Both the position numbers and the translations under genes were made by a program. Source: RGIG8775 sp045128735 (GTDB lineage Bacteria; Bacillota; Clostridia; Oscillospirales; CAG-272). From it: 64,000 bases of DNA. The stretch spans positions 1 to 64,000 of the forward strand of contig JBGVRT010000052.1 in assembly GCA_045128735.1 (NCBI GenBank), read 5' to 3'. The notes under the pieces were generated by a model. The model saw only the letters and a list, made by a program, of their open reading frames with translations, had not been told where the DNA came from and did not search any database. Numbering within the stretch: the stretch's first letter is position 1; each line of letters starts with the position of its first letter. Shown here one piece after another: positions 1 to 8,938 of the stretch.

Positions 1-1
1 C

Positions 2-146
2 AAGGGGCTGTCTCAAGTTTGGGAATGATTTCCATTTAATTGACAACCTATACAAAAACACTTGCTTACCGATGGGGGTTCGCAAGTGTTTTTTGTTTAA
101 TTATCACAATAGAATTTCATAAAAAATCAATTTGAGACAGCCCCTT
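2..146. repeat. Small inverted-repeat element, MITE-like or composite terminator
   Basis: A perfect 15-bp inverted repeat, AAGGGGCTGTCTCAA at 2-16 and its complement at 132-146, brackets about 115 bp. The interior carries a second 12-bp hairpin (54-65 with 82-93, 16-nt loop) followed by a T-run. No coding sequence fits inside. GGGGCTGTCTCAA-type ends occur at the termini of some Firmicutes insertion sequences, so this may be a non-autonomous element. It lies directly behind the DUF4432 stop codon and could equally act as that operon's terminator. A target duplication cannot be tested because the window starts at base 1. Confidence 0.5.
54..94. terminator. Bidirectional hairpin terminator inside the repeat element
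   Basis: A 12-bp stem (54-65 / 82-93) with a 16-nt loop has A-rich and T-rich flanks, so it can end transcripts from either side. On the minus strand it would terminate the sugar catabolic operon whose last stop codon is at 149-151. Confidence 0.6.
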
Positions 147-148
147 TT

Positions 149-1057
149 TCATATTTTATTTACCGAAAGCTCTACGGTGAAATTTACCTTTTCCTCGGGA
201 GCGATTTTTTTGTACTCGAATGTGCTGTCAAGCATTGAGGTTGAAGGCTCAAGTCCAAGCGCGTAATCTCTGCTTGCCATACTGTGCCACTCGATGAAGC
301 AGGGAAGTGTTTCACCCGAATAGCTGACGGTGAATTTCTTTCCAAGCTTGCTGTTTGTAAGCGAGACACAAGGCTTTTTGAGGTCAAGGAAATAGCAGGT
401 TTCGGGATCGTTGGGAATAGAGTCAACGATATCAAACATTCTGCCTTCGTTTTCTTTAGCCCACTCCGAACGCGCATAATATTTGTTCATTTCAGCCTCA
501 ATCTTGCCGCCCTCGTCAAGCATAGGATAGCCTACGTTTATGTGGTAAAGTAGGCAGTAATCTTCGTCACGGAAGCCTCTGTTCTCAAGTGTGTCCTCTA
601 TCTTAAGGCTTTCAGAACCAATGGCAGAGAATATTTTTCTCCTGAAAACAAGATTTTTTCCGAAAAGCTCGGTGGATTCCACAATTGCCTCAACGTAAAT
701 TCCGTCCTCGTCGCATCTTGCGCAAACCACCTGCGCGTTTGTGTTGTGTAGATTCCCGTGAAGCTCAAAGCCTTCGCGATGCCCAAGGCTGTTAAGACCG
801 CAGGTGTATACCATACCGCCCTCAAAGCGTTCTCCAAAAGGAATCTCGCGAGGAGTAAACGCATTTTTTGAAAGGAATGAAACATTCTGTCCGCAGTGGT
901 AAAGCTGCATTATGTCAAGTGCCTTGGTAACGTTGAGCAAAAAGCGAAGCTTTCCGTTGTCGCAGTCGATGACCTCTATTCCTTTTTCTTTTCCGCTTAC
1001 GTAGGTATATCGGCGCAGACTTGCAACCTGCGCAAAATTAGATATTTTGCCGTTCAT
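149..1057 (-). CDS. DUF4432 aldose 1-epimerase family protein
   Basis: A 302-residue protein of the galactose-mutarotase-like fold, DUF4432 branch. Family members are all-beta proteins thought to interconvert anomers of sugars or sugar derivatives. Features seen are an internal GHREGFELHGNLHN stretch with histidines typical of the mutarotase active site and a C-terminal LGLEPSTS motif common in this family. There is no signal peptide, so it acts in the cytoplasm. It is the last gene of a minus-strand operon, 12 bp after the aldolase gene. The context points to presenting the right anomer of the operon's sugar to the isomerase. The substrate is unknown. Confidence 0.8.
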   Translation of the reverse strand: MNGKISNFAQVASLRRYTYVSGKEKGIEVIDCDNGKLRFLLNVTKALDIMQLYHCGQNVSFLSKNAFTPREIPFGERFEGGMVYTCGLNSLGHREGFELHGNLHNTNAQVVCARCDEDGIYVEAIVESTELFGKNLVFRRKIFSAIGSESLKIEDTLENRGFRDEDYCLLYHINVGYPMLDEGGKIEAEMNKYYARSEWAKENEGRMFDIVDSIPNDPETCYFLDLKKPCVSLTNSKLGKKFTVSYSGETLPCFIEWHSMASRDYALGLEPSTSMLDSTFEYKKIAPEEKVNFTVELSVNKI

Positions 1058-1069
1058 TTTTCTCTCCTG

Positions 1070-1912
1070 TTATTTGTTTGAAAAAACTTTAAGAGTAGTA
1101 AGTGCGTTTTCATTCATAGCCATCTGTGCGTTGAGGGCGAGATTGTGGTAGAAATCGGCATCCTTTGAGTTTACCGTTTCCTTTGCCGCCGCATATCCCG
1201 CGTACGACATATAGGAATAGTAGTTTATCTTTGCTATTCCGCGCTTGATGACCTCTCTGTACTCATCGTGGGAAATTCCGCTTCCGCCGTGCATGACCAA
1301 AGGAAGGTCGGTCTTTTTCGTAACCGCGGTAATAATGTCCATATTGAGTACAGGCTTTTCCTTGTAGATTCCGTGTGCCGTTCCGAAGGCTATGGCAAGA
1401 GCGTCAACATCTGTTCTTTCAATGTAATCGGGAACAAGCTCGGGGTCTGTGTAAAGCGACTCCTTTGAAACCTCGTTAACCTCGCCGCCCTCACGCGCGG
1501 GCATACAGCCAAGCTCCGCCTCAACGTCAACGCCGTGGGCATGGGCGTATTTAACGACCTCGGCAGTGCATTTTACGTTTTCTTCGTAGGGAAGTGTCGA
1601 AAAGTCTATCATTATCGAGGTGAACCCCAGCGCAATAGCGCGCTTGCAATACTCAAAGTCCTCGCCGTGGTCAAGATGAACGCAAACCTTAATCTTGCTT
1701 CTCTTCGCTAATTCTACCATAACAGGTCCTATTTTGTCAAGAGGGGCAACCTCCTCGTGGCATTGCGCGTGTGCAATGATTATCGGAACGTCAAGCTCCT
1801 CTGCGGCATCAAGCACGGCAAGAAGGCACTCAAGGTTAGGCGTGTTGAAGTTGCCTATGGCAATTCCTCTTTTTTTGCCCTCGGCGGTTATTTCTTTCAA
1901 TCCTACTAACAT
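1070..1912 (-). CDS. Class II (zinc) ketose-bisphosphate aldolase
   Basis: A 280-residue TIM-barrel aldolase of the FbaA/GatY/KbaY family, which cleaves a phosphorylated ketose into dihydroxyacetone phosphate and an aldehyde. The family's catalytic Asp and zinc ligands are visible: Asp81-His82 in HLDHG, Glu133 in VEAELG, His180 in FGTAHG and His208 in MHGGSG. The usual KIN(I)xT phosphate-binding end of the barrel reads KINYYSY here, which may reflect a substrate other than fructose or tagatose bisphosphate. It sits between the isomerase and epimerase genes with gaps of about 12 bp, so it is probably the splitting step of a dedicated sugar pathway rather than glycolytic aldolase. Confidence 0.85.
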   Translation of the reverse strand: MLVGLKEITAEGKKRGIAIGNFNTPNLECLLAVLDAAEELDVPIIIAHAQCHEEVAPLDKIGPVMVELAKRSKIKVCVHLDHGEDFEYCKRAIALGFTSIMIDFSTLPYEENVKCTAEVVKYAHAHGVDVEAELGCMPAREGGEVNEVSKESLYTDPELVPDYIERTDVDALAIAFGTAHGIYKEKPVLNMDIITAVTKKTDLPLVMHGGSGISHDEYREVIKRGIAKINYYSYMSYAGYAAAKETVNSKDADFYHNLALNAQMAMNENALTTLKVFSNK

Positions 1913-1923
1913 AGCTTTTCTCC

Positions 1924-3318
1924 TTAATCTTCGATGTCAATAATTTCGTAGCCGAGATAGGTGGAAAAGGCTTCTTCAAGCACGTGCTTCATATGTCCCA
2001 TTCCAACAGTGGTGTGATGCTTGAAGCCGCCCTTGGCAAGCTTGAGAAGCTTGTTCTGAAGTCCTGCGATTTCCGCAACTCCGCCGCATCCGAAATATTC
2101 CTTTTCTATAGGCTCACCGGTGAATTTACCCTCGCTGACGTAAATCTTGAACTTTCCGTCTTCGGTAAAGCCGTTGGAGTATGTCATATCAAAGGCAGCA
2201 ATTCTGCCCTCGTTACATCCCCAACCGCAGCCGGGGTCGGTCTTTGCGAACATCTTGTGCTCGGTTACAAGTCCCTTGCCGTCCATAAGCGTTTGCGCAA
2301 CGGGACCGCAGTGGAAAAGAATTACCTTGTTTTCGTCGTCTCCGTAGTTGTTGTTCCAGTCAAGACAAGCGGTGGGCTTTTCGGATGCCAACGCCATAGC
2401 TCTCATGCTGATAGCGCTTGTAAGGTCAATTTCGCAGGAGCAAACTATGCCTCTGTCATTAAGCTCGGAAATAAGCACGCAGGGGCAAACGCGGAGAATT
2501 GTCTCCATTTCGTTCCAGCACCTCAACGCAACGGCGTCAAGGTGATATTCGTTTATGTAATCGTCGATTACAGTAGAGATTTTCGCAAGCATAAGCTTGT
2601 TTTGTGCGGGAACCATGGAAAAGTCGGTGTAGTTCTCAAGTCTTGCAATTTTTGCAATAACGTCCTCGGCATCGTCAGCCTTTTGACCTACCTTGTAAAT
2701 AAGCTCGGAAAGGTCAAAGCTCTCAACGTTGATGCCGTACCGCTGAAGAGTTACTTCGTCAAAGCGTACCGTTTTGAATGCGGTGGTTCTTGCGCCTATG
2801 CAACCGAGATTAAAGCGCTTCATACCCTTTACAACGCGGCAGATCGCGGCAAAATCTTCAAGATTTTGCTTGAAAGCATCACTCAAAGGATGAACAACGT
2901 GGGGCTTCATAACCGTGAATGGGATTTTGTACTGATAAAATACGTCGGTAACCGAGAACTTGCCGCAGTAAGCATCGCGTCTGTGCTTGAAGTCCATTTT
3001 TCCGATTTCATCGGGATATGCCTGCATAAGAATGGGTGTGCCCGCATCCTGCAAGGCAGTTACCGCGCCGTTTTCGTCAATAAAAATGGGCATGCAGAGA
3101 ATAACTCCGTCGTACTCTCCCTCGTGAGATTTGAGCCAATCATGGTAGAGCTTGCCCTCGTCGCGAGTTTCAACCGCACCGTAGCGAGTGGCTTTTTCGT
3201 CCATAATAAGGTATTCATGCCCCGCGTCTGTGATCGCCTTTATCATATCTGCTCTCGCGCCTGCAATAAGCTCGGCGGGCATAAATCCTCTGTTTCCGAA
3301 AAATAATGCAAATTTCAT
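1924..3318 (-). CDS. L-fucose/L-arabinose isomerase family protein
   Basis: A 464-residue protein resembling the FucI/AraA superfamily of metal-dependent aldose-ketose isomerases. The N-terminal half has the Rossmann-like pattern of FucI-type proteins. The C-terminal part holds conserved segments such as VILFHCGPVAQ and TDPGCGWGCNEGRIAAFDM. Its start overlaps the stop of the upstream kinase gene by 4 bp (ATGA), so the two are translationally coupled. The expected role is conversion of an aldose to the ketose then phosphorylated by the kinase. The sequence is divergent enough that fucose, arabinose, or another sugar cannot be chosen. Confidence 0.8.
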   Translation of the reverse strand: MKFALFFGNRGFMPAELIAGARADMIKAITDAGHEYLIMDEKATRYGAVETRDEGKLYHDWLKSHEGEYDGVILCMPIFIDENGAVTALQDAGTPILMQAYPDEIGKMDFKHRRDAYCGKFSVTDVFYQYKIPFTVMKPHVVHPLSDAFKQNLEDFAAICRVVKGMKRFNLGCIGARTTAFKTVRFDEVTLQRYGINVESFDLSELIYKVGQKADDAEDVIAKIARLENYTDFSMVPAQNKLMLAKISTVIDDYINEYHLDAVALRCWNEMETILRVCPCVLISELNDRGIVCSCEIDLTSAISMRAMALASEKPTACLDWNNNYGDDENKVILFHCGPVAQTLMDGKGLVTEHKMFAKTDPGCGWGCNEGRIAAFDMTYSNGFTEDGKFKIYVSEGKFTGEPIEKEYFGCGGVAEIAGLQNKLLKLAKGGFKHHTTVGMGHMKHVLEEAFSTYLGYEIIDIED

Positions 3319-4790
3319 TGTGTTATCTCCTTTATTGCTTTATATAATTTTTTGTATTTTTGATAGTTCTCGGCATAGCTTTCGTGACTTAAAGCGTTTG
3401 GCAAAAATTCGTCGGTGTAAATTACGAATACGTCTTTTGCCTCGCGGAGGTCAGCCGAACCGCCCAAGGCAACAGCCGACAGCATAGCGCAACCGCAAAG
3501 ACCGCCCTCGCTTGAACGCAGAACCCTTATGGGCAGATTCTGAATATCGGCTTTTATCTGCATCCACTTTCGTGAGTTTGAGCCGCCGCCCGTAGCCACA
3601 AGGCTTTTGGGAGTAATGCCGTATTCTTTTACTACTTCGGCGTTAAACCTCATTTCCATTGCCGTGCCCTCAAGAATTGCTCTGTATATCTCGGCGTCTG
3701 TGGTTTCTGTGGTAAGTCCTATTACCGCCCCACGCGCGGAAATATCCTGATAGGGCGTAGCTGCACCTCCGAAATAGGGAAGAAGCAAAAGGTCTGTGGG
3801 CGTGTCGGAAATATTCTTCTCCATATAGTCAAAAAAATTCTTTTCCTCTCCCGAGTAGCCGTGGGTAATCTTTTTTCTGTACCAATTTACTGTTGAGCCG
3901 CAAGAATAATTGAAAATATAAGTGCAGTATAAGCCCTCAATCGCATAGGGAACACAGGAGTAGCCCTGACGCCCCATTTTTACGTTGTCGGATTTTTCTG
4001 AAAAGAGCGTTGTTATGCACTCAACCGTTCCCATTCCGTCTACCGCATCGCCTGCGCTTAAAAGCCCCGCGCCAAGCGAAGCGCAAATCTGGTCGTGTGA
4101 GCCGAGCACCAATACGGGCTCACCCTTTATGCCGAGCCCGTCGATAAGCTCCTTTTTGATAGGTCCGACAATGCTTCCTGCGGGCATTGTCTTTGAGAAA
4201 AGTCCGAAAGGTATGTCAAGCTCTGTGAGTATTTCTCCGGAAAACTTAAGCTTTTCTATATCGAATACTCCGCTTCTTGATGCAAGTGAATAGTCGATAA
4301 CTCGTTTGCCGCTCAACAAATATCCTACGTATTCTCCCACAAGTAAAAGCTTGTCGGCAGATTCATATATTTCGGGATGATTGTTTTTTATCCAAAGAAG
4401 CTTTGATATAGAGTACATACTGTGTGGAATGACTCCCGTGGTAAGGAACGCCCTTTCCTCGCCTATCTTTTCCTTTATTTCCTCAGCCTCAGCCTCTCCG
4501 CGCCCGTCGGTGTAAAGCATAGGTGGGAAAAGGAGTCTGTCTTGCTTGTCAAGAAGAACAAACGACTCGCCCAATGAAGAAACGCAAAAAGAATTGATTT
4601 CGTGTTTTTTTGAAATTTTTGCAATCATAGCTTTAAGACAACGCCATATTTTTTCGATGTCTATGTAATTGTGCCCGTCCTTTTGAAGAAAGTCGTATTC
4701 TTCGGCAATATATTCAAGTATCTCGCCGTTTTTTGTGAAAAGCTGACATTTACAGCAGGTCGTGCCTACGTCAATACATAAATAATTCAT
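3315..4790 (-). CDS. FGGY-family carbohydrate kinase
   Basis: A 491-residue sugar kinase with the two actin-like ATPase domains of the FGGY family. The N-terminal phosphate loop is DVGTTCCKCQLF (about residues 7-18), and the C-terminal signature region contains ATGGGSNSRKWMQIKADIQN. The length is normal for xylulo-, fuculo- or rhamnulokinase. It is the first gene of the minus-strand catabolic operon and has a strong AAAGGAGGT ribosome-binding site just before the ATG. The product would be the phosphoketose cleaved by the class II aldolase downstream. The substrate is not assignable from sequence. Confidence 0.88.
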   Translation of the reverse strand: MNYLCIDVGTTCCKCQLFTKNGEILEYIAEEYDFLQKDGHNYIDIEKIWRCLKAMIAKISKKHEINSFCVSSLGESFVLLDKQDRLLFPPMLYTDGRGEAEAEEIKEKIGEERAFLTTGVIPHSMYSISKLLWIKNNHPEIYESADKLLLVGEYVGYLLSGKRVIDYSLASRSGVFDIEKLKFSGEILTELDIPFGLFSKTMPAGSIVGPIKKELIDGLGIKGEPVLVLGSHDQICASLGAGLLSAGDAVDGMGTVECITTLFSEKSDNVKMGRQGYSCVPYAIEGLYCTYIFNYSCGSTVNWYRKKITHGYSGEEKNFFDYMEKNISDTPTDLLLLPYFGGAATPYQDISARGAVIGLTTETTDAEIYRAILEGTAMEMRFNAEVVKEYGITPKSLVATGGGSNSRKWMQIKADIQNLPIRVLRSSEGGLCGCAMLSAVALGGSADLREAKDVFVIYTDEFLPNALSHESYAENYQKYKKLYKAIKEITQ

Positions 4791-4817
4791 ACCTACCTCC
4801 TTTTTCTTTAATTGTAC

Positions 4818-4846
4818 TTGATTTTTTACTTTTGATATAGTATAAT
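4818..4846 (+). promoter_or_regulatory. SigA promoter of the PocR-AraC regulator
   Basis: TTGATT at 4818-4823 and TATAAT at 4841-4846 with a 17-bp spacer, about 42 bp before the regulator's ATG at 4888. The 97-bp gap is shared with the divergent kinase operon. On the minus strand only a TATACT-like -10 without a good -35 is visible, as expected for an activator-dependent promoter. Confidence 0.75.
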
Positions 4847-4887
4847 TTGTATATAAATATGGTGATTTTGTATCGGAGAATACTATT

Positions 4888-5715
4888 ATGGAGCTTTATA
4901 ACCGAAACAAGCTGTGGGAGCTTGTTAAAGAATTTTATAATCTTGTGGGGCTTAAGGTCTGCCTTTACGATTCAAATGAGGATGAGATACTTTTCTATCC
5001 CGAAAAGCTTTCTCCATTTTGCGCGCTTTTGAGAGAAGACCCCGAAATGGACAGCCGTTGCCGTGAGTGCGACCGAAAAGCGTTTGCCGAGTGCAAAAAA
5101 AGCCGCAAGCAGTATTTTTACACCTGCCATGCCGGCTTGCTTGAATATATGTCTCCAATACTTTATTCAGATAAGGTGATTGGTTATCTTGTGTTGGGAC
5201 AGATAAAGACCGAGACTCATTCGGATTTTGAAAAAATTTCCGATAGACTTCCCGCAGATAAGCATGACGGGTTGCGTAAATGCTTTGACAGCCTTTCGGT
5301 AATTGAGCTCAATAAGCTTAAGTCGGCAATGAAGATACTCGATGCCTGCACGGGCTATGAGTACCTTAAGGGACTGATGTCTGTCGGTGAAAATAAGATA
5401 GACGCGCAGATATCCGAATACGTGGATAAGAATATTAAGAACGACCTTTCGGTTGCATGCCTTTGCTCGGCTTTTCGCCTGTCTCATAGCGAGGTGTATT
5501 CGATTTTCAAAAACTATTTTGACTCAACTCCTGCCGAATACGTAAAAAGCCGCAGGCTTGGAAAAGCCTGCGACCTGCTTGTAAAAACAAATATGTCGGT
5601 AAATAAGATAGGAAACGAGTGCGGTTTTCAGGATTACAACTACTTTTCAAAGGTGTTCAAGCGCACCGTCGGAATAAGCCCGCGCGAATACAGAAAGCTG
5701 AATTTCAAAGAATAA
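4888..5715 (+). CDS. AraC-family regulator with PocR sensory domain
   Basis: A 275-residue transcription factor. Residues about 5-165 resemble the PocR ligand-binding domain: a cysteine-rich middle (CALL, CREC, CKKS, CHAG) followed by PILYSDKVIGYLVLGQ. Residues about 175-272 form an AraC-type double helix-turn-helix ending in CGFQDYNYFSKVFKRTVGIS, the family signature. It is divergent from the kinase/isomerase/aldolase operon and is the obvious activator of it, with the sugar or an intermediate as inducer (inference). Its 3' end overlaps the convergent glycosyltransferase gene by 11 bp. Confidence 0.88.
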   Translation: MELYNRNKLWELVKEFYNLVGLKVCLYDSNEDEILFYPEKLSPFCALLREDPEMDSRCRECDRKAFAECKKSRKQYFYTCHAGLLEYMSPILYSDKVIGYLVLGQIKTETHSDFEKISDRLPADKHDGLRKCFDSLSVIELNKLKSAMKILDACTGYEYLKGLMSVGENKIDAQISEYVDKNIKNDLSVACLCSAFRLSHSEVYSIFKNYFDSTPAEYVKSRRLGKACDLLVKTNMSVNKIGNECGFQDYNYFSKVFKRTVGISPREYRKLNFKE

Positions 5716-6610
5716 AATAAACTATTACCCCAAGAAGGCAGGTTAACGCCGAAATAAGCCGTAGCCTGCGCGAAGCGCGAAAATGCCCGATTTTGTCGGC
5801 AAGAATATGGTGAATATGCGAGCGATCGGCTGCAAAAGGACTTTTACCTTCTGCAAGTCTCCTTGTTACAGCAAAGGTTATGTCGGCTAACGGAAGTAAA
5901 AAGATAAGAAACACCGATATTACAGCTTTAGGCGACAGCTCGTAGGCAATAAGGTACGCCGATATGGCGCCAAGACAAAAGCCCAAAAAGGTTGAGCCCG
6001 TGTCACCCATAAATATTTTCGCGTTGTGAGCGTTGTAGGGAAAAAAGCCTATGCACGCGCCGCCAAGCACAAACGATGCAAGAGAAAGACCGACGTTTCC
6101 GCCAAGCAGTAAAACTGTACCCAAAGCCAACGATTCAGTTATCGAGACCCCTGCGCAAAGCCCGTCAAGCCCGTCAATAAAGTTGTGGGCGTTCGTGAGG
6201 GTAATCAGCCACACAAACGAAAATATTGCGCTTAAGGCTTGAAATTCAATTCCGAAAATTCTCGCAGACAGAATAACCGCCAACGAGGCAAAGCCCTGCA
6301 CTAAAAGCTTTGATTTTGCTCCCATCCGCGCGCAATCGTCAATTATACCGAGAATAACAATCAAGACCGCTCCCGAAAGCATACAGCATAGAAGGGATGC
6401 GGTCTCTTTACAAAAAATCAGACAAAATAACGCGAAAGAGGTAAAAAGAGATACTCCGCCTATGCGTGGAATTGGGCTCGAGTGCATCCGCCTGCTATCC
6501 TTCGGTACGTCGATTGCCCCTATAGCACCCGCAATCCTGAAGTCAAGCGGTGTTGCCGCCAAAGAGAAAACGGCGGTGTAGACAAGAGCCTTGAGTATGT
6601 CAAGAATCAT
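5705..6610 (-). CDS. WecA/TagO-like undecaprenyl-phosphate sugar-1-phosphate transferase
   Basis: A 301-residue multipass membrane enzyme of the MraY/WecA family (glycosyltransferase 4). It would transfer N-acetylglucosamine-1-phosphate or a similar group from a UDP-sugar to undecaprenyl phosphate, starting teichoic acid or another wall polymer. Diagnostic motifs are RRMHSSPIPRIGG near residue 40, AHNFIDGLDGLCAG in the middle and FMGDTGSTFLGF further on. About ten hydrophobic helices are apparent. It follows trpS by 35 bp on the same strand and has a GGAG ribosome-binding site. Its stop overlaps the 3' end of the convergent PocR-AraC gene, so the pair may show transcriptional interference. 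Confidence 0.88.
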   Translation of the reverse strand: MILDILKALVYTAVFSLAATPLDFRIAGAIGAIDVPKDSRRMHSSPIPRIGGVSLFTSFALFCLIFCKETASLLCCMLSGAVLIVILGIIDDCARMGAKSKLLVQGFASLAVILSARIFGIEFQALSAIFSFVWLITLTNAHNFIDGLDGLCAGVSITESLALGTVLLLGGNVGLSLASFVLGGACIGFFPYNAHNAKIFMGDTGSTFLGFCLGAISAYLIAYELSPKAVISVFLIFLLPLADITFAVTRRLAEGKSPFAADRSHIHHILADKIGHFRASRRLRLISALTCLLGVIVYFIL

Positions 6611-6645
6611 CCTTGTTCTCCAATTCCGCCGTTACCTTTGGGCTT

Positions 6646-7641
6646 TTATTGAACGAAGCCCAGCTTTCTCTTTACCTTTGAAAGGGTCTTGCGAGCGTAG
6701 TATGCCGCCTCGTCAGCACCCTTTTTCATAAGTGTTTCAAGGTATGCCTTGTCAGCGATAAGCTCGTTGAATCTCTGCTGTACGGGAGCAAGCGCGTCAG
6801 CGCAGGCTTCACCGACCGCAAGCTTGAAGTCGCCGTAGCCCTTGCCGTCAAACTCGCGCTCTATTTCATCAAAGCTCTTGCCCGTGAAGCAGGAATATAT
6901 AGTCATAAGGTTGTTGATACCGTGCTTTTCGGGAGCAAATCTTACGGAGGTCTCCGAATCGGTAACGGCACGTTTGAATTTCCTTATTATTGTGTCCTTG
7001 TCGTCGAGAATATATACTACCGCATTAACGTTTTCGTCGGATTTGCTCATCTTCTTAGTGGGCTCCTGAAGCGAAGCAATCTTCATGCTGTCCTTGGAAA
7101 TAATGGGCTCAGGCATAGTAAACGTGTCGGGGTAAAGCTGGTTGAAGCGCGCCGCAATATTTCTGCAAAGCTCAACGTGCTGCTTCTGGTCAATTCCTAC
7201 AGGTACGACGTCGGTCTGGTAAAGCAGAATATCGGACGCCATAAGTACGGGATAGGTGAAAAGACCTGCGTTTACATTGTCGGCGTGGCGTTCGCTCTTG
7301 TCTTTGAACTGTGTCATTCTCGAAAGCTCACCGAACATTGTGAAGCAGTTGAGAATCCAGGCAAGCTCGGTGTGAGCGGGGACGTGAGACTGTACGTATA
7401 GAGTGTTCTTTTCGGGGTCAAGTCCGCAAGCCATATAGAGCGCAAGCGTCTCGTAGGTGCGGCGTCTGAGCTCGGCAGGCACCTGTCTTACGGTAATTGC
7501 GTGGGAGTCAACCACACAGTAAAAGCACTTGTATTCATCGGAATATGCCGAGAAGTTTTTTATTGCTCCGAGATAGTTTCCTATTGTAAGGTTGCCGCTG
7601 GGCTGTACACCCGAATAGGAGACCTTTTTATTGTCTAACAT
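6646..7641 (-). CDS. trpS: Tryptophanyl-tRNA synthetase
   Basis: A 331-residue class I synthetase that charges tRNA-Trp. The HIGH-like signature is NLTIGNYLG at residues 17-25 and KMSKS lies at residues 197-201; both are intact and the length is normal. The conserved SGVQPSGNLTIGN opening supports the chosen start, which has AAAGGA upstream. It lies 18 bp after the aminotransferase gene, apparently in one operon. I see no T-box leader before it. Confidence 0.97.
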   Translation of the reverse strand: MLDNKKVSYSGVQPSGNLTIGNYLGAIKNFSAYSDEYKCFYCVVDSHAITVRQVPAELRRRTYETLALYMACGLDPEKNTLYVQSHVPAHTELAWILNCFTMFGELSRMTQFKDKSERHADNVNAGLFTYPVLMASDILLYQTDVVPVGIDQKQHVELCRNIAARFNQLYPDTFTMPEPIISKDSMKIASLQEPTKKMSKSDENVNAVVYILDDKDTIIRKFKRAVTDSETSVRFAPEKHGINNLMTIYSCFTGKSFDEIEREFDGKGYGDFKLAVGEACADALAPVQQRFNELIADKAYLETLMKKGADEAAYYARKTLSKVKRKLGFVQ

Positions 7642-7659
7642 TTTGGTGAATTCCTTTCT

Positions 7660-8859
7660 TTATCTTTTGGATGCGATATACTCGCGCGCCGCCTCGGCAA
7701 GCGTTTTAACGCCGTTGACTATCTGCTCGTCAGAGGGGGTTGAATAGTTGATTCTGAACGAATCTGAAGGTGCTTTTGTGTCGCAGTTAAAGGTAGAACC
7801 CGGAACGACCGCAATCTTCTTGCTTATTGCGAATTTTGCGAATTCGCCCGAATCCATACCGTCGGGAAGGGTGCACCAGATGAACAAACCGCCCTCGGGA
7901 CGGGTGTATTTTACTTCCTTAGGCATCTCGCGGTCAAGCGCATCAAGCATAAGGTTGCACTTGTGGCGGTAAATTGCGCGTATTTTTTCTATGTGTGCGT
8001 CAAGGTCGCATTCGGTAACGTATTTGTAGCAAAGCATCTGGAAGAAATTGTTGGTGTGAACGTCCTCACACTGCTTTGCAACTACCATTTTCTGAAGAAG
8101 GTCGGCAGGACCGATAACAAAGCCCACGCGCATACCTGCGGAAAGAATCTTCGAGAACGACGAGCAGTAAACCACAATTCCGTCCTCGTCAAAGCTTTTT
8201 ATAGTGGGGATCTCCTCGCCTGCAAAGCGAAGCTCTCCGTAGGGGTTGTCCTCGAGAATAACTATGCCGTTTTTCTTTGCGATGTCGTAAATTGCCTTTC
8301 TCTTTGCAAGAGAGGTAGAAGAACCGCGGGGGTTCTGGAAGGTGGGAATAACGTACATAAGCTTAACGTTGGGAGTTTCCTTTACAAGCTTTTCAAGCGC
8401 CTCGATGTTTACGCCGTCCTCGTCCATGGGAATGCCCACAGTCTGCGCTCCGCAAGCACGGAAGGCATTAAGTGCGCCGATAAAGCTGGGGTTTTCGCAA
8501 AGTACCACGTCACCGGGATTGCAGAGGACGCGGCAGCAAAGCTCAAGTCCCTGCTGACCTCCCGAGGTAACTACCGTCATATCAAAGTCGCGTCCGATAC
8601 CGAAGCGTGCCTTTTGTCTCTTTGCTATTTCCTCACGAAGTCCGGGGAAGCCCTCGGTAATTCCGTACTGAAGTGCCTGCGAAGAAGTGTTAGCGAAAAT
8701 ATCTGCCGCAAGTCTTGCAAGCTCTTCTACGGGGAATGACTCGGGGGAGGGGTTGCCTGCAGCGAAAGATATTATCGTCGGATCGGTGAGGCTTTTGAAA
8801 ATCTCACGAATAGCCGACGGCTGAAGATTTTTGAAGCTGTCGGAAAAATTGTATTCCAT
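7660..8859 (-). CDS. PLP-dependent aminotransferase, class I/II (2-aminoadipate/aromatic type)
   Basis: A 399-residue fold-type I aminotransferase. It resembles the free-standing aminotransferases related to MocR and LysN, which act on 2-aminoadipate, branched-chain or aromatic amino acids. The PLP lysine is Lys237 in SSFSKILSAGMRVGF, the cofactor phosphate-binding TSGGQQGLEL segment is at about 98-107, and Asn/Tyr of EDNPYGELRF lie at 205-207. It is first in an operon with trpS, so an aromatic amino acid role is possible but not shown. A 17-bp-spaced promoter and a tandem 11-bp repeat lie upstream. Confidence 0.85.
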   Translation of the reverse strand: MEYNFSDSFKNLQPSAIREIFKSLTDPTIISFAAGNPSPESFPVEELARLAADIFANTSSQALQYGITEGFPGLREEIAKRQKARFGIGRDFDMTVVTSGGQQGLELCCRVLCNPGDVVLCENPSFIGALNAFRACGAQTVGIPMDEDGVNIEALEKLVKETPNVKLMYVIPTFQNPRGSSTSLAKRKAIYDIAKKNGIVILEDNPYGELRFAGEEIPTIKSFDEDGIVVYCSSFSKILSAGMRVGFVIGPADLLQKMVVAKQCEDVHTNNFFQMLCYKYVTECDLDAHIEKIRAIYRHKCNLMLDALDREMPKEVKYTRPEGGLFIWCTLPDGMDSGEFAKFAISKKIAVVPGSTFNCDTKAPSDSFRINYSTPSDEQIVNGVKTLAEAAREYIASKR

Positions 8860-8894
8860 AATTTATATTCTCCTTAATAATATTCCAATATAAT

Positions 8895-8923
8895 ATTCTA
8901 CCACACAATTTGCATTTTTGCAA
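8895..8923 (-). promoter_or_regulatory. SigA promoter of the aminotransferase-trpS operon
   Basis: On the minus strand, TTGCAA (8918-8923) and TAGAAT (8895-8900) are separated by 17 bp, about 35 bp before the ATG at 8859, which also has an AAGGAG ribosome-binding site. Confidence 0.7.
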
Positions 8924-8938
8924 TAGCTTTGAGGCAAA

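Noticed and set aside
1984..3306. A 440-codon open frame on the plus strand opposite the isomerase gene
   Set aside because: It mirrors the codon pattern of the recognised isomerase, has no ribosome-binding site and resembles no family.
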